A stretch of 64,000 nucleotides of DNA, taken from positions 1,798,001 to 1,862,000 of the forward strand of contig JAPFFF010000017.1 in assembly GCA_039105265.1 (NCBI GenBank), read 5' to 3'. The stretch comes from Tritrichomonas musculus (Eukaryota > Parabasalia > Tritrichomonadida > Tritrichomonadidae). Shown piece after piece: positions 39,280 through 50,396 of this stretch (the first letter of the stretch is position 1; every line of letters starts with the position of its first letter). The notes beneath the pieces are model-generated. The model saw nothing but the letters and a program-made list of their open reading frames with translations, was not told where the DNA came from and made no database searches. The translations under genes and the position numbers were made by a program.

Positions 39280-42200
39280 TTACTGAGGTTGAGTATTTTC
39301 AGTTGTCTGATTATTTTCAGTTGACTGAGAATTTTTAGCTGGCTGAATGCTATCATGGGGCTGCGATAACTTCTTGTGAACAATAGCATCTAAATTTTCT
39401 AGTTGAGAAAAATCTGTGAAAGCTTGAGCCTTCATTTGATCAGAGAACAAATTATCTTTTTCACCTCTAAGAACTTCGAAAAATGACAAACCATCTTGGG
39501 CATTTTCCTTTTTCATCACTTTTTCGAGAATGTGCAAAATGATCAAAACTAATTCAAAGTTCGATTTACCTAAGAAATCACGATTTCCAATAATAGCAAG
39601 AGTTGATGCATGTCCAAGGACTTTAATCACATTTTTGGCTACAGCAGCGGCGAATGAAAAGTTTGATACATCAGATACAGCAGCTTCAATGACCATTCTT
39701 CCTAATTCTTCTTTAAGCATTGTTTTTGTGTAAGGTAGAGCGAGTGCAAGTTGCTTGTCATTCAACGAACAAAGACCGTTATAAATATCGATAGCTTCTT
39801 CAGAAGCGTAACTTAATTCTTTAACAAGATTTCGACCAGATTCATTATCAAGATTTCCAAAAAGGAGTTTGGAAAAGGAAAGTGCACTTTTTGTCATTTT
39901 CATTCCATATTTGGAATAATTGTTGTAGCATAAATCAGGAAAAACTTCTGGAAGATAGTTAACAACACTTTTTACTTTGCTTTGATCAATTTGTTTAGCA
40001 AAATTAAATTGAAGTGATCTAAAGAAAGCACGAGAAAATGAAGGGGGCTTAAATGAGTAAAAATTAATAATATCATCTTCTTCATGGTTATCAAGCAAAT
40101 AATAGGCAGGAGCAGCTATATTTCGTAAACTAGTATAAACTTTTGATATTTTTTGCGTGCTATCTTTCTTTGTGAAGAAAAGTTCTTCGATCTGCTGATA
40201 TTGATTGTCATTTAAACATATGGTACTGAAAAAGTAAAAGAAATTTAATGGAACAAATGATTGCTTCTTTAAACCAGAAATAATCATATCTATCAAGTCA
40301 TCTGGAAATCTTGTCCTTTTGTTTGGATTAATCCCTTCCTTAAGATGAAGCATTCTTGCAGGATATAAATAATTAGTTGGATATAAACCTTTTAATATTA
40401 AATCAGAATCAGCTGGTTTGACAAACATATTACACATTGTAGCAAAGCAAACTCTAAATATAGATTTCGCTGATATATCATTCACATTTTCAAAGAAGTC
40501 CTTGAAATTTTTTTTGTTCATCTTTAATTCAGAAATAATTAATGGGTAATCTTTAAAATAATCGATATCAACCAGAATTGCATTGCGAACGAAAAACCAT
40601 CTAACACCAACTTCTTTTTGATATGCTTGAATAAATGCAGTATGATTCATTCTTTGGTATCCTAAAGAAACAAAACACTTCTTGACAACATTTTGGAATA
40701 AATACTTTAATTCAGTGATTTTTCCTTTAACATTTAAAAGGAAAAGTGCAACTACTAAATACCAAGTGTTGTTGAATGTTTTAATGTAAAGTTTCTTACT
40801 CCATTGTTCAACATCAATTTGATATTTCTTTCGGTATGCATAAAGGAAGAATCCAATGAGCAATTTGGATGATCGAGTATTTTTGAATGCAAGCTCTTCA
40901 ATTGATTTAAGTGTTACTGTTTCTGGAAGAGGTAATGTAGAATGATACAAAAATGATATAACGTTATATAATGTTGCTGGCTCTGTTTCATGCACTTTAA
41001 AGCTAGTTTCTGCTACATTTACTGGACTAAAGGTAAATGATTCAGCTCTATTACAATAATCATAAACTTGAGGAGCTGGCTTTGGCTTTTCTTCTTTGAT
41101 TTTACTAATTCTATCTTTAATTGTATTCATGATTCTTTCTTTCTGATCTTCATTTAATTTAAGCTTTGAAAAAATATAATCGAGATCGTCCGATTTTGAG
41201 AGGATCCAATCTTTTGGATCAATTGTATTGGCACATTCATTCACCCATCTTTCTTGCTTTTTAGAACCAATGAAGGAAAGAAACGTTGGAATTGGTTTTA
41301 AGTTAGTAATGTCAATTACATTTTTTAATTCTGAAAAATAATCTTTATCAATCAATATTTTCAAATGTGAAGCAACAAAACGATCAACTGTTGCTGCTTC
41401 GAATCCATATTTCGAATTTTCTTTAAAGATCACTTCAGTATTTTGAACACTGAAAAGAAACTTAACATAATATGCTGCAAATTTGGTTGATAACTTGGTT
41501 TTGTGTATATCCGCTAACGCCTTGTGGAAAATCAAACGTAATTTTTCATCTTTTCCTGCGTTATTATAAAATATTCTGCATTTTGCCAAAAGTTCAAATA
41601 ACAATGTTGGGCAAAAAACAATAATTTTAGAAGCAACAATAACAATTCTACTAACATAAGAGATTTCATTTTGAATGTTGTTTTGGTGAGGCTTTGTTTG
41701 GAAATTTGCCAAAATTGCATTAACACACGAACGAACTAATTGACCAAATGGACTTTCATAGAGTGATCCTTTTATTGATGTAAAAAGATTATGCACTTCT
41801 TCTTTTGTAATTAAGGTTTCATCTTGTTTTGAAGTTGGAAGAGAGTGCTGTGTATAAATTTCATTAAGATTGATTCCAAATTCATAACAAATGAGCTGGA
41901 GGATCCCAAATGCATGCTTTAAATAAGATGGATATTGCTTTGGCGATCGAACCATGATATTGAGTACGTTATGTAATGAATTTGGAGGATACATATGATA
42001 ATCAACCATTTCACGGAAAATTTTATCATCAATGAAAGGGAGCAAATATCCTGAATTTTCACTAGATAGGTCAAGTTTTGTAATATCAAGTTTAATATGA
42101 CATTTTTTGATAAATTTAACGATTTGCTCTTTTAATTCTGGATTGTTTAACTCGATGTATTTATATATAAATTTATCTGCTTTAAATGAAAACTGTTTAT

Positions 42201-43473
42201 CAAACAATATTTCATTATCCAATTTATTAACAAGTTTTATCACTGCCAAAGCTGATTTGATATCAAGCATAACTGGATGAGTGCATACCCAAACAAAATG
42301 AGTCAAGAATTTTTTATCATGCTCAACAAGAATGGGAAGATTACTAGTTATGATTTCAACTTCTTTTAAAAAATCATCCTGATAAAGCCAAGGTTTAAGA
42401 GATTGTGATAATTGATATATGAGCGCAAGATCATCATCTTTTTCTACACAAAAAATAATAGAATTTAAATATGCTGCTCGAGAAGCAGAGTTTTGAATTT
42501 TCGACAATATTGCTGTATTTATTTTCTTAAGTGAATCTTTTGAATAAAGGTTTTTCTTTGCTGCTGACAATAGTAATGTTAGTATCCCAAAAGATGCTTC
42601 TGGAGTGGCACGTTCTAATTCTTCATTGCCTGCAAAAGAAACATGTTCAATAATTTTGGTAATTTTATTTAAATATTCTTCTTTTATCGGCAAATCAATA
42701 TAATTAATTATTTCTGCTAAAAGTACGCAACCATCATTGTAATTTATATTTGAATCAGCTGGGTTGAGAACATTCTGAGATATTCGATCTAAAATAACGG
42801 TATAGTTTATTTTACAACCAGGTCGAATTAGTAAAAACAATTCAGAAAGAAAACTTAATGGTTCTGATTGAAGAATAGAATCCATAAAAATACCAGGATT
42901 TCTTTTAATAAGAATTGATGCTGCTCTAGCATTTTTTTGACATTTGGGTAAATTTTGAATAATTTCGTTATCTTGACAAAAATCAGAAATAATTTCCCAT
43001 GATCGAATAGGAACACAGTTTGAATCTGCAAATGTTATTATAAAACTAATAACATTAAGAATTAATTGAATGTCAGCTTTGATATCTTCTTTTCCAATAT
43101 TACAAAATGCTATTTCAATTGACGGCATTAATAAATTAAGAATTTGATTTTTTTTTATTTCTTGCATAAATTCATAAAACATTTTAATAAAATAAGCAGG
43201 TGCAATTGAAGCATAAATCGAAAACCAGTGAAGTAAAAATTTCTTTGAAATTTTAGCAACTCTTTCATTTTGACTTATTGCTAATTTTATTATGCGAGAG
43301 AAAAGCTCTTTATTAAGAAAATCAATATTGAAATTTTGGCATGATGGTGTGAAAAATGTAGAGTTTAATTTTTCACTTATTTGAGAAATAATAGTAGTAC
43401 ATTGAGCAAATTTTCCTGCATTTAGAAGTTGATCAAGTGCAATTAATTTCTCTTGAAAAAAAGTTATGCTCAT
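39280..43473 (-). CDS. Giant helical (HEAT/ARM-like) hypothetical protein, about 1397 aa
   Basis: The frame is open to 43518, but the ATG at 43473 (product MSITFFQEKLIALDQ) is preferred because TCATT motifs lie 13-22 bases upstream of it. The protein is about 1397 residues, almost all alpha-helical in character with hydrophobic positions spaced as in HEAT/ARM arrays, without Walker, kinase or zinc motifs. The most distinctive part is residues about 860-1100 with aromatic-rich helices (WYLVVALFLLNVKGKITELK, GVRWFFVRNAILVDIDYF). The last 40 residues are Gln/Asn/Thr/Ser-rich (STENNQTTENTQPQ). I do not recognise a family; a scaffold or transport adaptor is a guess from shape only. Confidence 0.72.
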   Translation of the reverse strand: MSITFFQEKLIALDQLLNAGKFAQCTTIISQISEKLNSTFFTPSCQNFNIDFLNKELFSRIIKLAISQNERVAKISKKFLLHWFSIYASIAPAYFIKMFYEFMQEIKKNQILNLLMPSIEIAFCNIGKEDIKADIQLILNVISFIITFADSNCVPIRSWEIISDFCQDNEIIQNLPKCQKNARAASILIKRNPGIFMDSILQSEPLSFLSELFLLIRPGCKINYTVILDRISQNVLNPADSNINYNDGCVLLAEIINYIDLPIKEEYLNKITKIIEHVSFAGNEELERATPEASFGILTLLLSAAKKNLYSKDSLKKINTAILSKIQNSASRAAYLNSIIFCVEKDDDLALIYQLSQSLKPWLYQDDFLKEVEIITSNLPILVEHDKKFLTHFVWVCTHPVMLDIKSALAVIKLVNKLDNEILFDKQFSFKADKFIYKYIELNNPELKEQIVKFIKKCHIKLDITKLDLSSENSGYLLPFIDDKIFREMVDYHMYPPNSLHNVLNIMVRSPKQYPSYLKHAFGILQLICYEFGINLNEIYTQHSLPTSKQDETLITKEEVHNLFTSIKGSLYESPFGQLVRSCVNAILANFQTKPHQNNIQNEISYVSRIVIVASKIIVFCPTLLFELLAKCRIFYNNAGKDEKLRLIFHKALADIHKTKLSTKFAAYYVKFLFSVQNTEVIFKENSKYGFEAATVDRFVASHLKILIDKDYFSELKNVIDITNLKPIPTFLSFIGSKKQERWVNECANTIDPKDWILSKSDDLDYIFSKLKLNEDQKERIMNTIKDRISKIKEEKPKPAPQVYDYCNRAESFTFSPVNVAETSFKVHETEPATLYNVISFLYHSTLPLPETVTLKSIEELAFKNTRSSKLLIGFFLYAYRKKYQIDVEQWSKKLYIKTFNNTWYLVVALFLLNVKGKITELKYLFQNVVKKCFVSLGYQRMNHTAFIQAYQKEVGVRWFFVRNAILVDIDYFKDYPLIISELKMNKKNFKDFFENVNDISAKSIFRVCFATMCNMFVKPADSDLILKGLYPTNYLYPARMLHLKEGINPNKRTRFPDDLIDMIISGLKKQSFVPLNFFYFFSTICLNDNQYQQIEELFFTKKDSTQKISKVYTSLRNIAAPAYYLLDNHEEDDIINFYSFKPPSFSRAFFRSLQFNFAKQIDQSKVKSVVNYLPEVFPDLCYNNYSKYGMKMTKSALSFSKLLFGNLDNESGRNLVKELSYASEEAIDIYNGLCSLNDKQLALALPYTKTMLKEELGRMVIEAAVSDVSNFSFAAAVAKNVIKVLGHASTLAIIGNRDFLGKSNFELVLIILHILEKVMKKENAQDGLSFFEVLRGEKDNLFSDQMKAQAFTDFSQLENLDAIVHKKLSQPHDSIQPAKNSQSTENNQTTENTQPQ

Positions 43474-43485
43474 TTTGATATAAGT

Positions 43486-43490
43486 AATGA
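43486..43490 (-). promoter_or_regulatory. Initiator-like TCATT for the gene ending at 39280
   Basis: On the minus strand TCATTACTTATATCAAAATG puts TCATT 13 bases before the ATG at 43473. A second TCATT overlaps just upstream (43491-43495). Both fit the trichomonad Inr and support the choice of start. Confidence 0.45.
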
Positions 43491-43911
43491 AATGATTTAT
43501 TGAATTAATTTCTAACAAAAATAAACAGCTATGTCAATTTTTGAGATATTTTTGAAAATTTTTTTTTTTTATTTATTTCATTTCTCTATATTTAATTAAA
43601 TAAAAATGGTTTATAATTATAGCATTATTTAAATTATATTATATATTTATTTCTACGGAAATAAATAATTATATTGCTATTTAAATGATAGTTGGTTAAT
43701 ATAATGATATTTTTTATGTTTTAATATAAGCATTGCAATTAACTCAATACAAATATATATAAAATTGCTTATATCTTTTTAAATATATTATTATAAAAAA
43801 ATAATTTCATTATTATAATTTTTATAAACAATATAATATTGAAATATATTTAATATAATAAATAAATATTATTATTTTACCTATAAAAATGAATTTAATA
43901 TCATTAATATA

Positions 43912-45370
43912 GTTGGTGGACATAATTCTGTTTTAGAGACATAATTATGTTTTCACATCATTTCTATATATTCAAATTGGACTTTTAAAAAAACAATTGT
44001 AGAACAATTAATATCATATTGGATACATTCTATTCCCCGATTTTCATTCACTTTTATCAAACTAAATTTGATCATAAATATGATATCGAATTTTAAATTT
44101 CTGAATATTTTTTTATTATTTGAAAAAAATTATAATTTACTTTTCATCTATAATTAAAATGTATCATTATTATTTATTGAAATAAAATAGATAATTAGAA
44201 AAAATGGTTTCATTTTCATTTCACTATTCAAAAAACTCATTTCATATCACATTTCATTCTTTTACAATAAAAAAAAGGTTGTTTTAATTTGCTCTAACAT
44301 AGTTATTATTTTAGAATATAATGTATATATTATATTTTAGAAAAAAAATTATTGAAATAATAATTATATAAAAAGAAAAAGTTTTTTCAAAATATGACAA
44401 AAATCATTCATACAAAATTACTAATTTTGAAAAATGAGTTTATTTTATTTCAAATTAGATGCAGTATTAATCATCTATATGATGCATATAATATATTAAA
44501 TATAATAATATGGTTGAAAAAGAATCAATCTTGGAAAAATTTCATTTTTCTTTTTTTCATTCAAAATCATTCATAAATCACTCATGCATAATTGATATGA
44601 TTTCAGAATTACATTATTTGATAACACATACAATGTAATATATTATTAATCCTCTAAAAATCATTGTTACCCATCAAGATTTCAGGTTTTTCTAAGAAAT
44701 ATACAAATTTCACTTTTTTATTTTTTCTATTTTAATAGCATTAAAAATAGCAATTAATCAATAAATATTAGGTAAGTATAGAAGAACTATTAAAATAATG
44801 AAAATAATTTCTCAATGTCTAAAATTGAAAGTCTTTTTAAGTTATTTCAGAAGTTACTCTTTTTCATTAAGGTAATAGATCTTGAGTAGAACCGCCAATT
44901 TTATTCTTTCAATATCATTATACTATATGTATTATATCAAATATTTAAATAAAAATTTAAAAGTTTTTATTTTTTATTGGAAAAAAACAAAAAAGTGATA
45001 TGATTTTTAACTTTATTTTGTGCATCAAAATTTTCTTATATGAAAGTTTTTAGATATCAATTATCTGACAAAATTATATCATTACTGATTATGAATTAAT
45101 GATATTATTATTAAATCCCAAGTTTCAATTATTGAGAATAAAATAAGCATTTTGACTTTTTTTTACATTAATGGCAATATTTCATATAAATCACAAATAT
45201 AATAGCTCATTTAATTAAATAATGATGTACATAAAATACATTAATAAAGTATATAATATTATCAAATTATCTTTAAAAAGTATTGAGAAAAATGTGTTTT
45301 ATTTTTGTGTACCATTCAAAAAGTTGAGCAAACATGATTATGTCCCAAAAACATAATTATGTCCACTAAC
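43912..45370. mobile_element. 1.46-kb DNA-transposon relic or non-autonomous element with 46-base imperfect TIRs
   Basis: The left arm (43906-43951) and the reverse complement of the right arm (45331-45376) match at 41 of 46 positions. Inside each arm a GACATAATTATGTTTT-like motif is present twice, giving direct sub-repeats as expected of transposase-binding sites. The ends are flanked by TATA (43908-43911 and 45371-45374), so a TA target duplication and the Tc1/mariner superfamily are likely. Length fits a mariner, but the interior has no credible transposase: the only ORF (44394-44576) is low in complexity. It is either a decayed mariner or a non-autonomous derivative. Confidence 0.75.
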
Positions 45371-45815
45371 TATATTTCAGATTTCTCTTATTAATAAAAA
45401 ATCAAAATTTTTTGGAATTTACAATACTAAGAGTTTAGTAATCGTTGAAAAAAACAATGCTGATGTAATGATGACTCTGGAACATGAAATTTACCAAATT
45501 GAAAAAATTAAATGAAATTGAGGATTAATATTAATAATCAAATTTTAATCGTATTTGATTTTATCAATATTAAAATTGGATTATTTTTAATTACAAACAG
45601 TTTAATATATCAAATTTGAATCAATGTAATAATCTGATAATTATTTCAATTTTTCAACTCTAATTAAAGACAAAAAACTCGTAATTATTATTCTCTATTG
45701 ATATTATATTATTTTATATAATAGAAAAAAACAAATCGTATAGTTATATGCGATTTTCTAATCTTTAATAAGTTTAAAAAAAATTGAGAAACCTTATTGA
45801 AAAATTGAGAACTTT

Positions 45816-45820
45816 TCATT
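45816..45820 (+). promoter_or_regulatory. Initiator-like TCATT for the 1350-residue coiled-coil gene
   Basis: TTTTCATTGTAAACGG places the A of TCATT 15 bases before the ATG at 45833, matching the trichomonad Inr in sequence and distance. Confidence 0.5.
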
Positions 45821-45832
45821 GTAAACGGTATT

Positions 45833-48800
45833 ATGAAGAAATCGCTTCCTACATCCTCAGACAAGCAATATTCTTTGGATGAATCAGCCGAAAATTCTTC
45901 TAACGAATATATGAATTTATCTAAAGAGTTTCAAATGAATATGATAAATGAAAACAAAAAAATGAAGAAAACCTCAAATTCACAAAACAATAACAATAAA
46001 GAAAACAATACACAAAATGATTCAAGTAGTGATGAATTTTGGGATAAAGAATTTGATCCAGCATTAGATTCATTTCTCAAATCAATATCAAAAGAGTCAA
46101 ATATGGAAATTGAAGCATTAAATGAAGTTATTCAAGAATTAAAAAAGATGAAAAATTCTTCAGGTCAACCAAACAATCAAAATAAATCAAATGCAAGTAA
46201 CGACGAATCTTTTGATTCTAATGTATTCATTGACAAATTCAATGAATGCTTTCATGTATCAACATCTTCAGTTGATGAGGTTCTTGACATGATTGAAATG
46301 ATCCAAACAAAAAAAAGAAATAGGCAAAATGCAAATTCAGAGTCAGCCTCTTTTAATTATTTTTCTCCAATACAAAATAACCATTATAATAATAGAAATA
46401 AATATGAAAATCAAGACTTTTCTTCTTCAAAAGATCAAAATCATCAATCTTTTTCACAACCATCAAATCAACCAACACCAGAAATAAAAAATAAATCAAA
46501 TGAAATTGATTTTGATTCACCAATAGAAATTGATGATGATATAAATGAAATTCCAGAAACCAGACAGAAAGTCATTTTTCAAAATTTTTCAAATAATGAT
46601 CATAATGAGGAGCCAAAATCAAAGAGAAACTACCTTCCTTCACAATTCCCCAATCAAAATAATCACTTCAATAGAGAAATAAATCAAAATACCAAAAACA
46701 ATTTTATTCAAGGTTCATATCAAAATCCGACAAATAATACACATACAAACCGAAACCAAATTATAAACCAAAATTTAGATCAAGATACATATCAAAACTT
46801 AAGTTCATATACTGACAATAGTTACAATAATAATAATGATGATTCAAATTTAACCTATAGCAGTAGGAATGGCGCCAATTACAATTCAAATAGCAACAGT
46901 TCGGAAATAGATTTTCTCAAAGAAAGAATAAATCAACTTGAATTAGAGAATAGAAGATACCAAAGTCAAATCAGACAGCAGGAAGGGAAAATAGACTCTT
47001 TAATCAAAAGTAATCAGAAATTGCAACTATCCAAGAAAAGAATGCATCAAGCATTTGATGGGATAGAAAAATTAGTGAAAGAGCAAGTTCAAAATACTGA
47101 CGAATTAATGAATCAGCGTGATTCACTTTTTTCTTTACTTCAAAAGCAAAATGTAGCATTTCAAGAAATTGAAAAGAGATACGATGATCTTCAGCAGCAA
47201 ATCATAATTGAAAGATTATCAAATGGTCAAGGCAAGAATAAACAAGTGAATGATAAACCAGTTAATTCAAATCAAAATCTAAATAAAAACTTAAACACCT
47301 ATTTATCTGAAAGCCAAAGTGATAAAGATCAGCAATTGCTCTTTTTATTAAAACTATGCAAACAATTTAATGATAATTTACCAGATGAAGTTTCAAATGA
47401 AATTGCACAAATTCGTGATAATGAAAACATGCCTGTCCAATCACGTATTAATAGCGTAATTTCTTGCGTTTGTAAACATCTCAAAATTGCACTTCAAGAA
47501 AACGAGTCAATGAAAAATGAAGTCATGAAAATATCAAATGAGTTTTCATCCGTTGAATCATCAAAATCAAAAGTAATCAACTTCCTAGAGAATGAATTAT
47601 TATTTCTACAAAAGATAACTGAAAGTTCAGAACTTCAAAACATTGTTTTCTACAAACCTGAACTTGGGCATTCGTTACAACTTGATCCTGATTCCAGAAA
47701 TGCGCTATTACAACGTTGCTTAAATGCGCATAAATTTATTGATAAAAATATAGGTTTTTATTCATCGGAACAAAATGAAAAAATGACTCATCCATTCAAT
47801 AACATAATAAATCCAAGTTCTATTTTTGCATTAAACCATCCAGAAGAATTTGAAAGCAAAATGAAATCATTATTACAATTAATAGAAGAAAAAAGTAAAG
47901 ATATCAATGATAATGATTTCTCATTATTTTATGATATTCTCTTTTCACAGTCAATAATGAATGAAATTCTCCAAAAACATGTATCATATCTTCAAACACA
48001 GCTTCAATTTTCTATTAGACAAAATCATATATCAGAGCAGCAATTGAATAATTTAAATGTAGTTTCAAAAAATTACAAAGATGCACAAAATTTATTAGCT
48101 TCTATGCAACAAAAAGAAAAGAAAATTGCTGAAATGATCTTAAATTATTTCCCTGATTTTTCATCAATTTCTGAACAAAGTACTCAAAAGAAAAAAGCTG
48201 AAAACTCAATTTCTTCATCTGAAGCAGAGAATTCGACCAATCAAAAAATTGTCAAAGATGAAGAATTAGTTGACAATCTTTACCTGGTTGTTAAAGCATT
48301 AGTTGATCGATACCATAAACAGGCTGACGAATTGAGCACTTATAACAAAAATGTTGAAAACAAACTTAAAGAAGCAAAGAAAATTTTCATTTCTCGATTA
48401 GAAAAAAGCAACAAAAAGATAAAGTTGCTTAAGCATCATCTTGCAATATTGAAAGAAGAAATCATTCGAAATGAAGCAAATCAAAAAACCAATGTTAACT
48501 TAAACCAAAACATTCAAAATGTAAATTCAAAATTGATTAGTCAAAAAAATCAAGAAATTGATCAGATTCAATTTATTCAATTACAAATATCAGATCTTAA
48601 GAGAACCAAAATTGAATTAAGAAAAGCAATAATTACTCTTCGTGATCAAATTCGATTACAACTTGATCAATTCAGAGAAAGTACTCAAAATGCATTAGGC
48701 ATCAGCTTAAATTATAAGAAACTTAATGAAAAGAACCAAAAAACAATTGCTCAATTTGTTAAAGAGAAGGAAGCTTTGAAACAAAAAATTAATCAAGCAA

Positions 48801-49885
48801 ATCAAGGATTTGAAGCAGCTTCAAATAGATTCGAAAACATGATTCATCAATTAAAGTCACATATTAATTCATTAGAGAATGAATTAAATCAATCCAAATC
48901 ACATAATTCAAATCTTTTGAATGCAAATCGCGCTGTTCAAGCACAAAATAACACCCTTCATTCACAAATTGATTCATTAAATGTTTCAATAAAAAGTCTT
49001 GAAATTAAGTTGAAATCAGCGTTCGATAATTTCAATAATGAAAAACGTGAATTAAATATCCAATTTGAAGCAAGAATGAACTCTCTTCAATCAGATTTGG
49101 ACTCTAAAATAAAAGAAGAGCAATCTAAAAATTTGGAATTTATTCGCTGTTTATATAAAATGGCGAGTAAATATTTGAATACTGAAGATTTTCAGAAGAA
49201 AGATAACGATCCCGATGGTTTTATAAGTCCAGAAACAATTATTAATTCACTTGCTGCTTTAATTGACGAAATGAAATTAAAGCAAGATCAGTACTTTTCT
49301 GTTCTGAGCGATTTGAACAAAGTTCATTCAATTTTGAATATTGATCCAAATTCTCTCGTTTCAAGTAAAGTGGAACAAGTACTGGCTGAACTTATTGATA
49401 CCCAAAGAATTCTCGGTGATACAAAAAGTGAATTATCTGATGCTCAGAAAAAATTATTATTTTTATCTAATGAAAATAATTCAATTGGGAAATTTTCTTC
49501 ACAAATTAAGCAATGGGAACGCTGGGCTCGTCGTGTATGTAGCATTGCTAGCTCAGCAATTTGCACAACTTATTCGACAGCTCAACTTCAAAATTCACTT
49601 GAAGAATTCATTTTATCTTCTTTGGAGCAAAGGCCTCTAATGTATAGAATTCAAACACTTCGTGAAGAAAAGAAATACTTCTTGAAGTTCCCGAAGTCAA
49701 TTTTGACTGAAACAATTACTTATTCTCAATTGAGTTCAAAAGCTAGGATTCCTTCCTTTAGAGCCGTTATTATTGTTTACTTGGGTGTAAGAAGAATTCA
49801 AAAAGCAGCTGGATTGCTGCCAATGGGATATGATCAAGCTTCAATGAAGAAAATTTTAGAGAATGAGGCTAAAAATAATAGTTAA
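45833..49885 (+). CDS. Large coiled-coil protein (1350 aa) with Asn-rich N-terminus
   Basis: 1350 residues, ATG at 45833. Residues 1-360 are low in complexity, rich in Asn, Gln, Ser and Asp (NNNNKENNTQNDSSSDEFWD) and likely disordered. Coiled coils follow: about 361-470 (DFLKERINQLELENRRYQSQ), a helical globular stretch at 490-760, and long coils at about 850-1130. The C-terminal 130 residues are different and look folded and conserved: WERWARRVCSIASSAIC, EFILSSLEQRPLMYRIQ, PSFRAVIIVYLGVRRIQKAAG. The overall plan resembles centrosome, basal-body or Golgi-tether proteins. I do not recognise a family; the C-terminal region is the best handle for finding homologues. Confidence 0.8.
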   Translation: MKKSLPTSSDKQYSLDESAENSSNEYMNLSKEFQMNMINENKKMKKTSNSQNNNNKENNTQNDSSSDEFWDKEFDPALDSFLKSISKESNMEIEALNEVIQELKKMKNSSGQPNNQNKSNASNDESFDSNVFIDKFNECFHVSTSSVDEVLDMIEMIQTKKRNRQNANSESASFNYFSPIQNNHYNNRNKYENQDFSSSKDQNHQSFSQPSNQPTPEIKNKSNEIDFDSPIEIDDDINEIPETRQKVIFQNFSNNDHNEEPKSKRNYLPSQFPNQNNHFNREINQNTKNNFIQGSYQNPTNNTHTNRNQIINQNLDQDTYQNLSSYTDNSYNNNNDDSNLTYSSRNGANYNSNSNSSEIDFLKERINQLELENRRYQSQIRQQEGKIDSLIKSNQKLQLSKKRMHQAFDGIEKLVKEQVQNTDELMNQRDSLFSLLQKQNVAFQEIEKRYDDLQQQIIIERLSNGQGKNKQVNDKPVNSNQNLNKNLNTYLSESQSDKDQQLLFLLKLCKQFNDNLPDEVSNEIAQIRDNENMPVQSRINSVISCVCKHLKIALQENESMKNEVMKISNEFSSVESSKSKVINFLENELLFLQKITESSELQNIVFYKPELGHSLQLDPDSRNALLQRCLNAHKFIDKNIGFYSSEQNEKMTHPFNNIINPSSIFALNHPEEFESKMKSLLQLIEEKSKDINDNDFSLFYDILFSQSIMNEILQKHVSYLQTQLQFSIRQNHISEQQLNNLNVVSKNYKDAQNLLASMQQKEKKIAEMILNYFPDFSSISEQSTQKKKAENSISSSEAENSTNQKIVKDEELVDNLYLVVKALVDRYHKQADELSTYNKNVENKLKEAKKIFISRLEKSNKKIKLLKHHLAILKEEIIRNEANQKTNVNLNQNIQNVNSKLISQKNQEIDQIQFIQLQISDLKRTKIELRKAIITLRDQIRLQLDQFRESTQNALGISLNYKKLNEKNQKTIAQFVKEKEALKQKINQANQGFEAASNRFENMIHQLKSHINSLENELNQSKSHNSNLLNANRAVQAQNNTLHSQIDSLNVSIKSLEIKLKSAFDNFNNEKRELNIQFEARMNSLQSDLDSKIKEEQSKNLEFIRCLYKMASKYLNTEDFQKKDNDPDGFISPETIINSLAALIDEMKLKQDQYFSVLSDLNKVHSILNIDPNSLVSSKVEQVLAELIDTQRILGDTKSELSDAQKKLLFLSNENNSIGKFSSQIKQWERWARRVCSIASSAICTTYSTAQLQNSLEEFILSSLEQRPLMYRIQTLREEKKYFLKFPKSILTETITYSQLSSKARIPSFRAVIIVYLGVRRIQKAAGLLPMGYDQASMKKILENEAKNNS

Positions 49886-50396
49886 GAAAGAAAAAGATTG
49901 ATATATAGTCTGTGAAGTTTTTTTTTTAGATGATTTGTTAATTTATTCTGTACTTCTGTTAATTGATGTTTATTAAAAAAAAAAAAAAATGCAATTTACA
50001 ATTTATTTTGTTTTGTTTTATTTCATTCAAAGAAAGAAAACCAGAGTTCAATAGAAAAATATATACTACAATACAGAATTAATAAAGAATATTTTCAATT
50101 TTTTTCTTTTCATATTAAAGCATATCAATATTTATTATAATAAAAGAAAAGTAAATGAAATGCTTAATTATAAATTTTGTTTGAATTTGATTCAGGAAAT
50201 TGAAAAAAAGCTTTTCTTTGTTTTGAAGTAAACTTTCACTTTTTGTTTATTCATTTGAACAAAATTAGAGAAGAAATTATGAAAAAGTTTCCTGAATGGG
50301 ATTTTAATAAAGAAATATTGAAAAAGATATATATGGTTGTAAACAAATACAATTTCCTTCATTCAATTTTCTCATTTTTATATGGAACGTTTTTAA
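49886..50396. other. Spacer with short upstream ORF before the giant coiled-coil gene
   Basis: A/T-rich with A and T runs. Near the end, TCATT at 50372-50376 could be an initiator. Between it and the main ATG lies ATG GAA CGT TTT TAA (50382-50396), a four-codon upstream ORF ending directly against the main ATG at 50397. Confidence 0.5.

Noticed and set aside
44394-44576. 60-codon ORF inside the TIR element as a transposase remnant
   Set aside because: It shows no D-D-E/D spacing or helix-turn-helix; Ile/Asn/Lys/Phe composition fits spacer.
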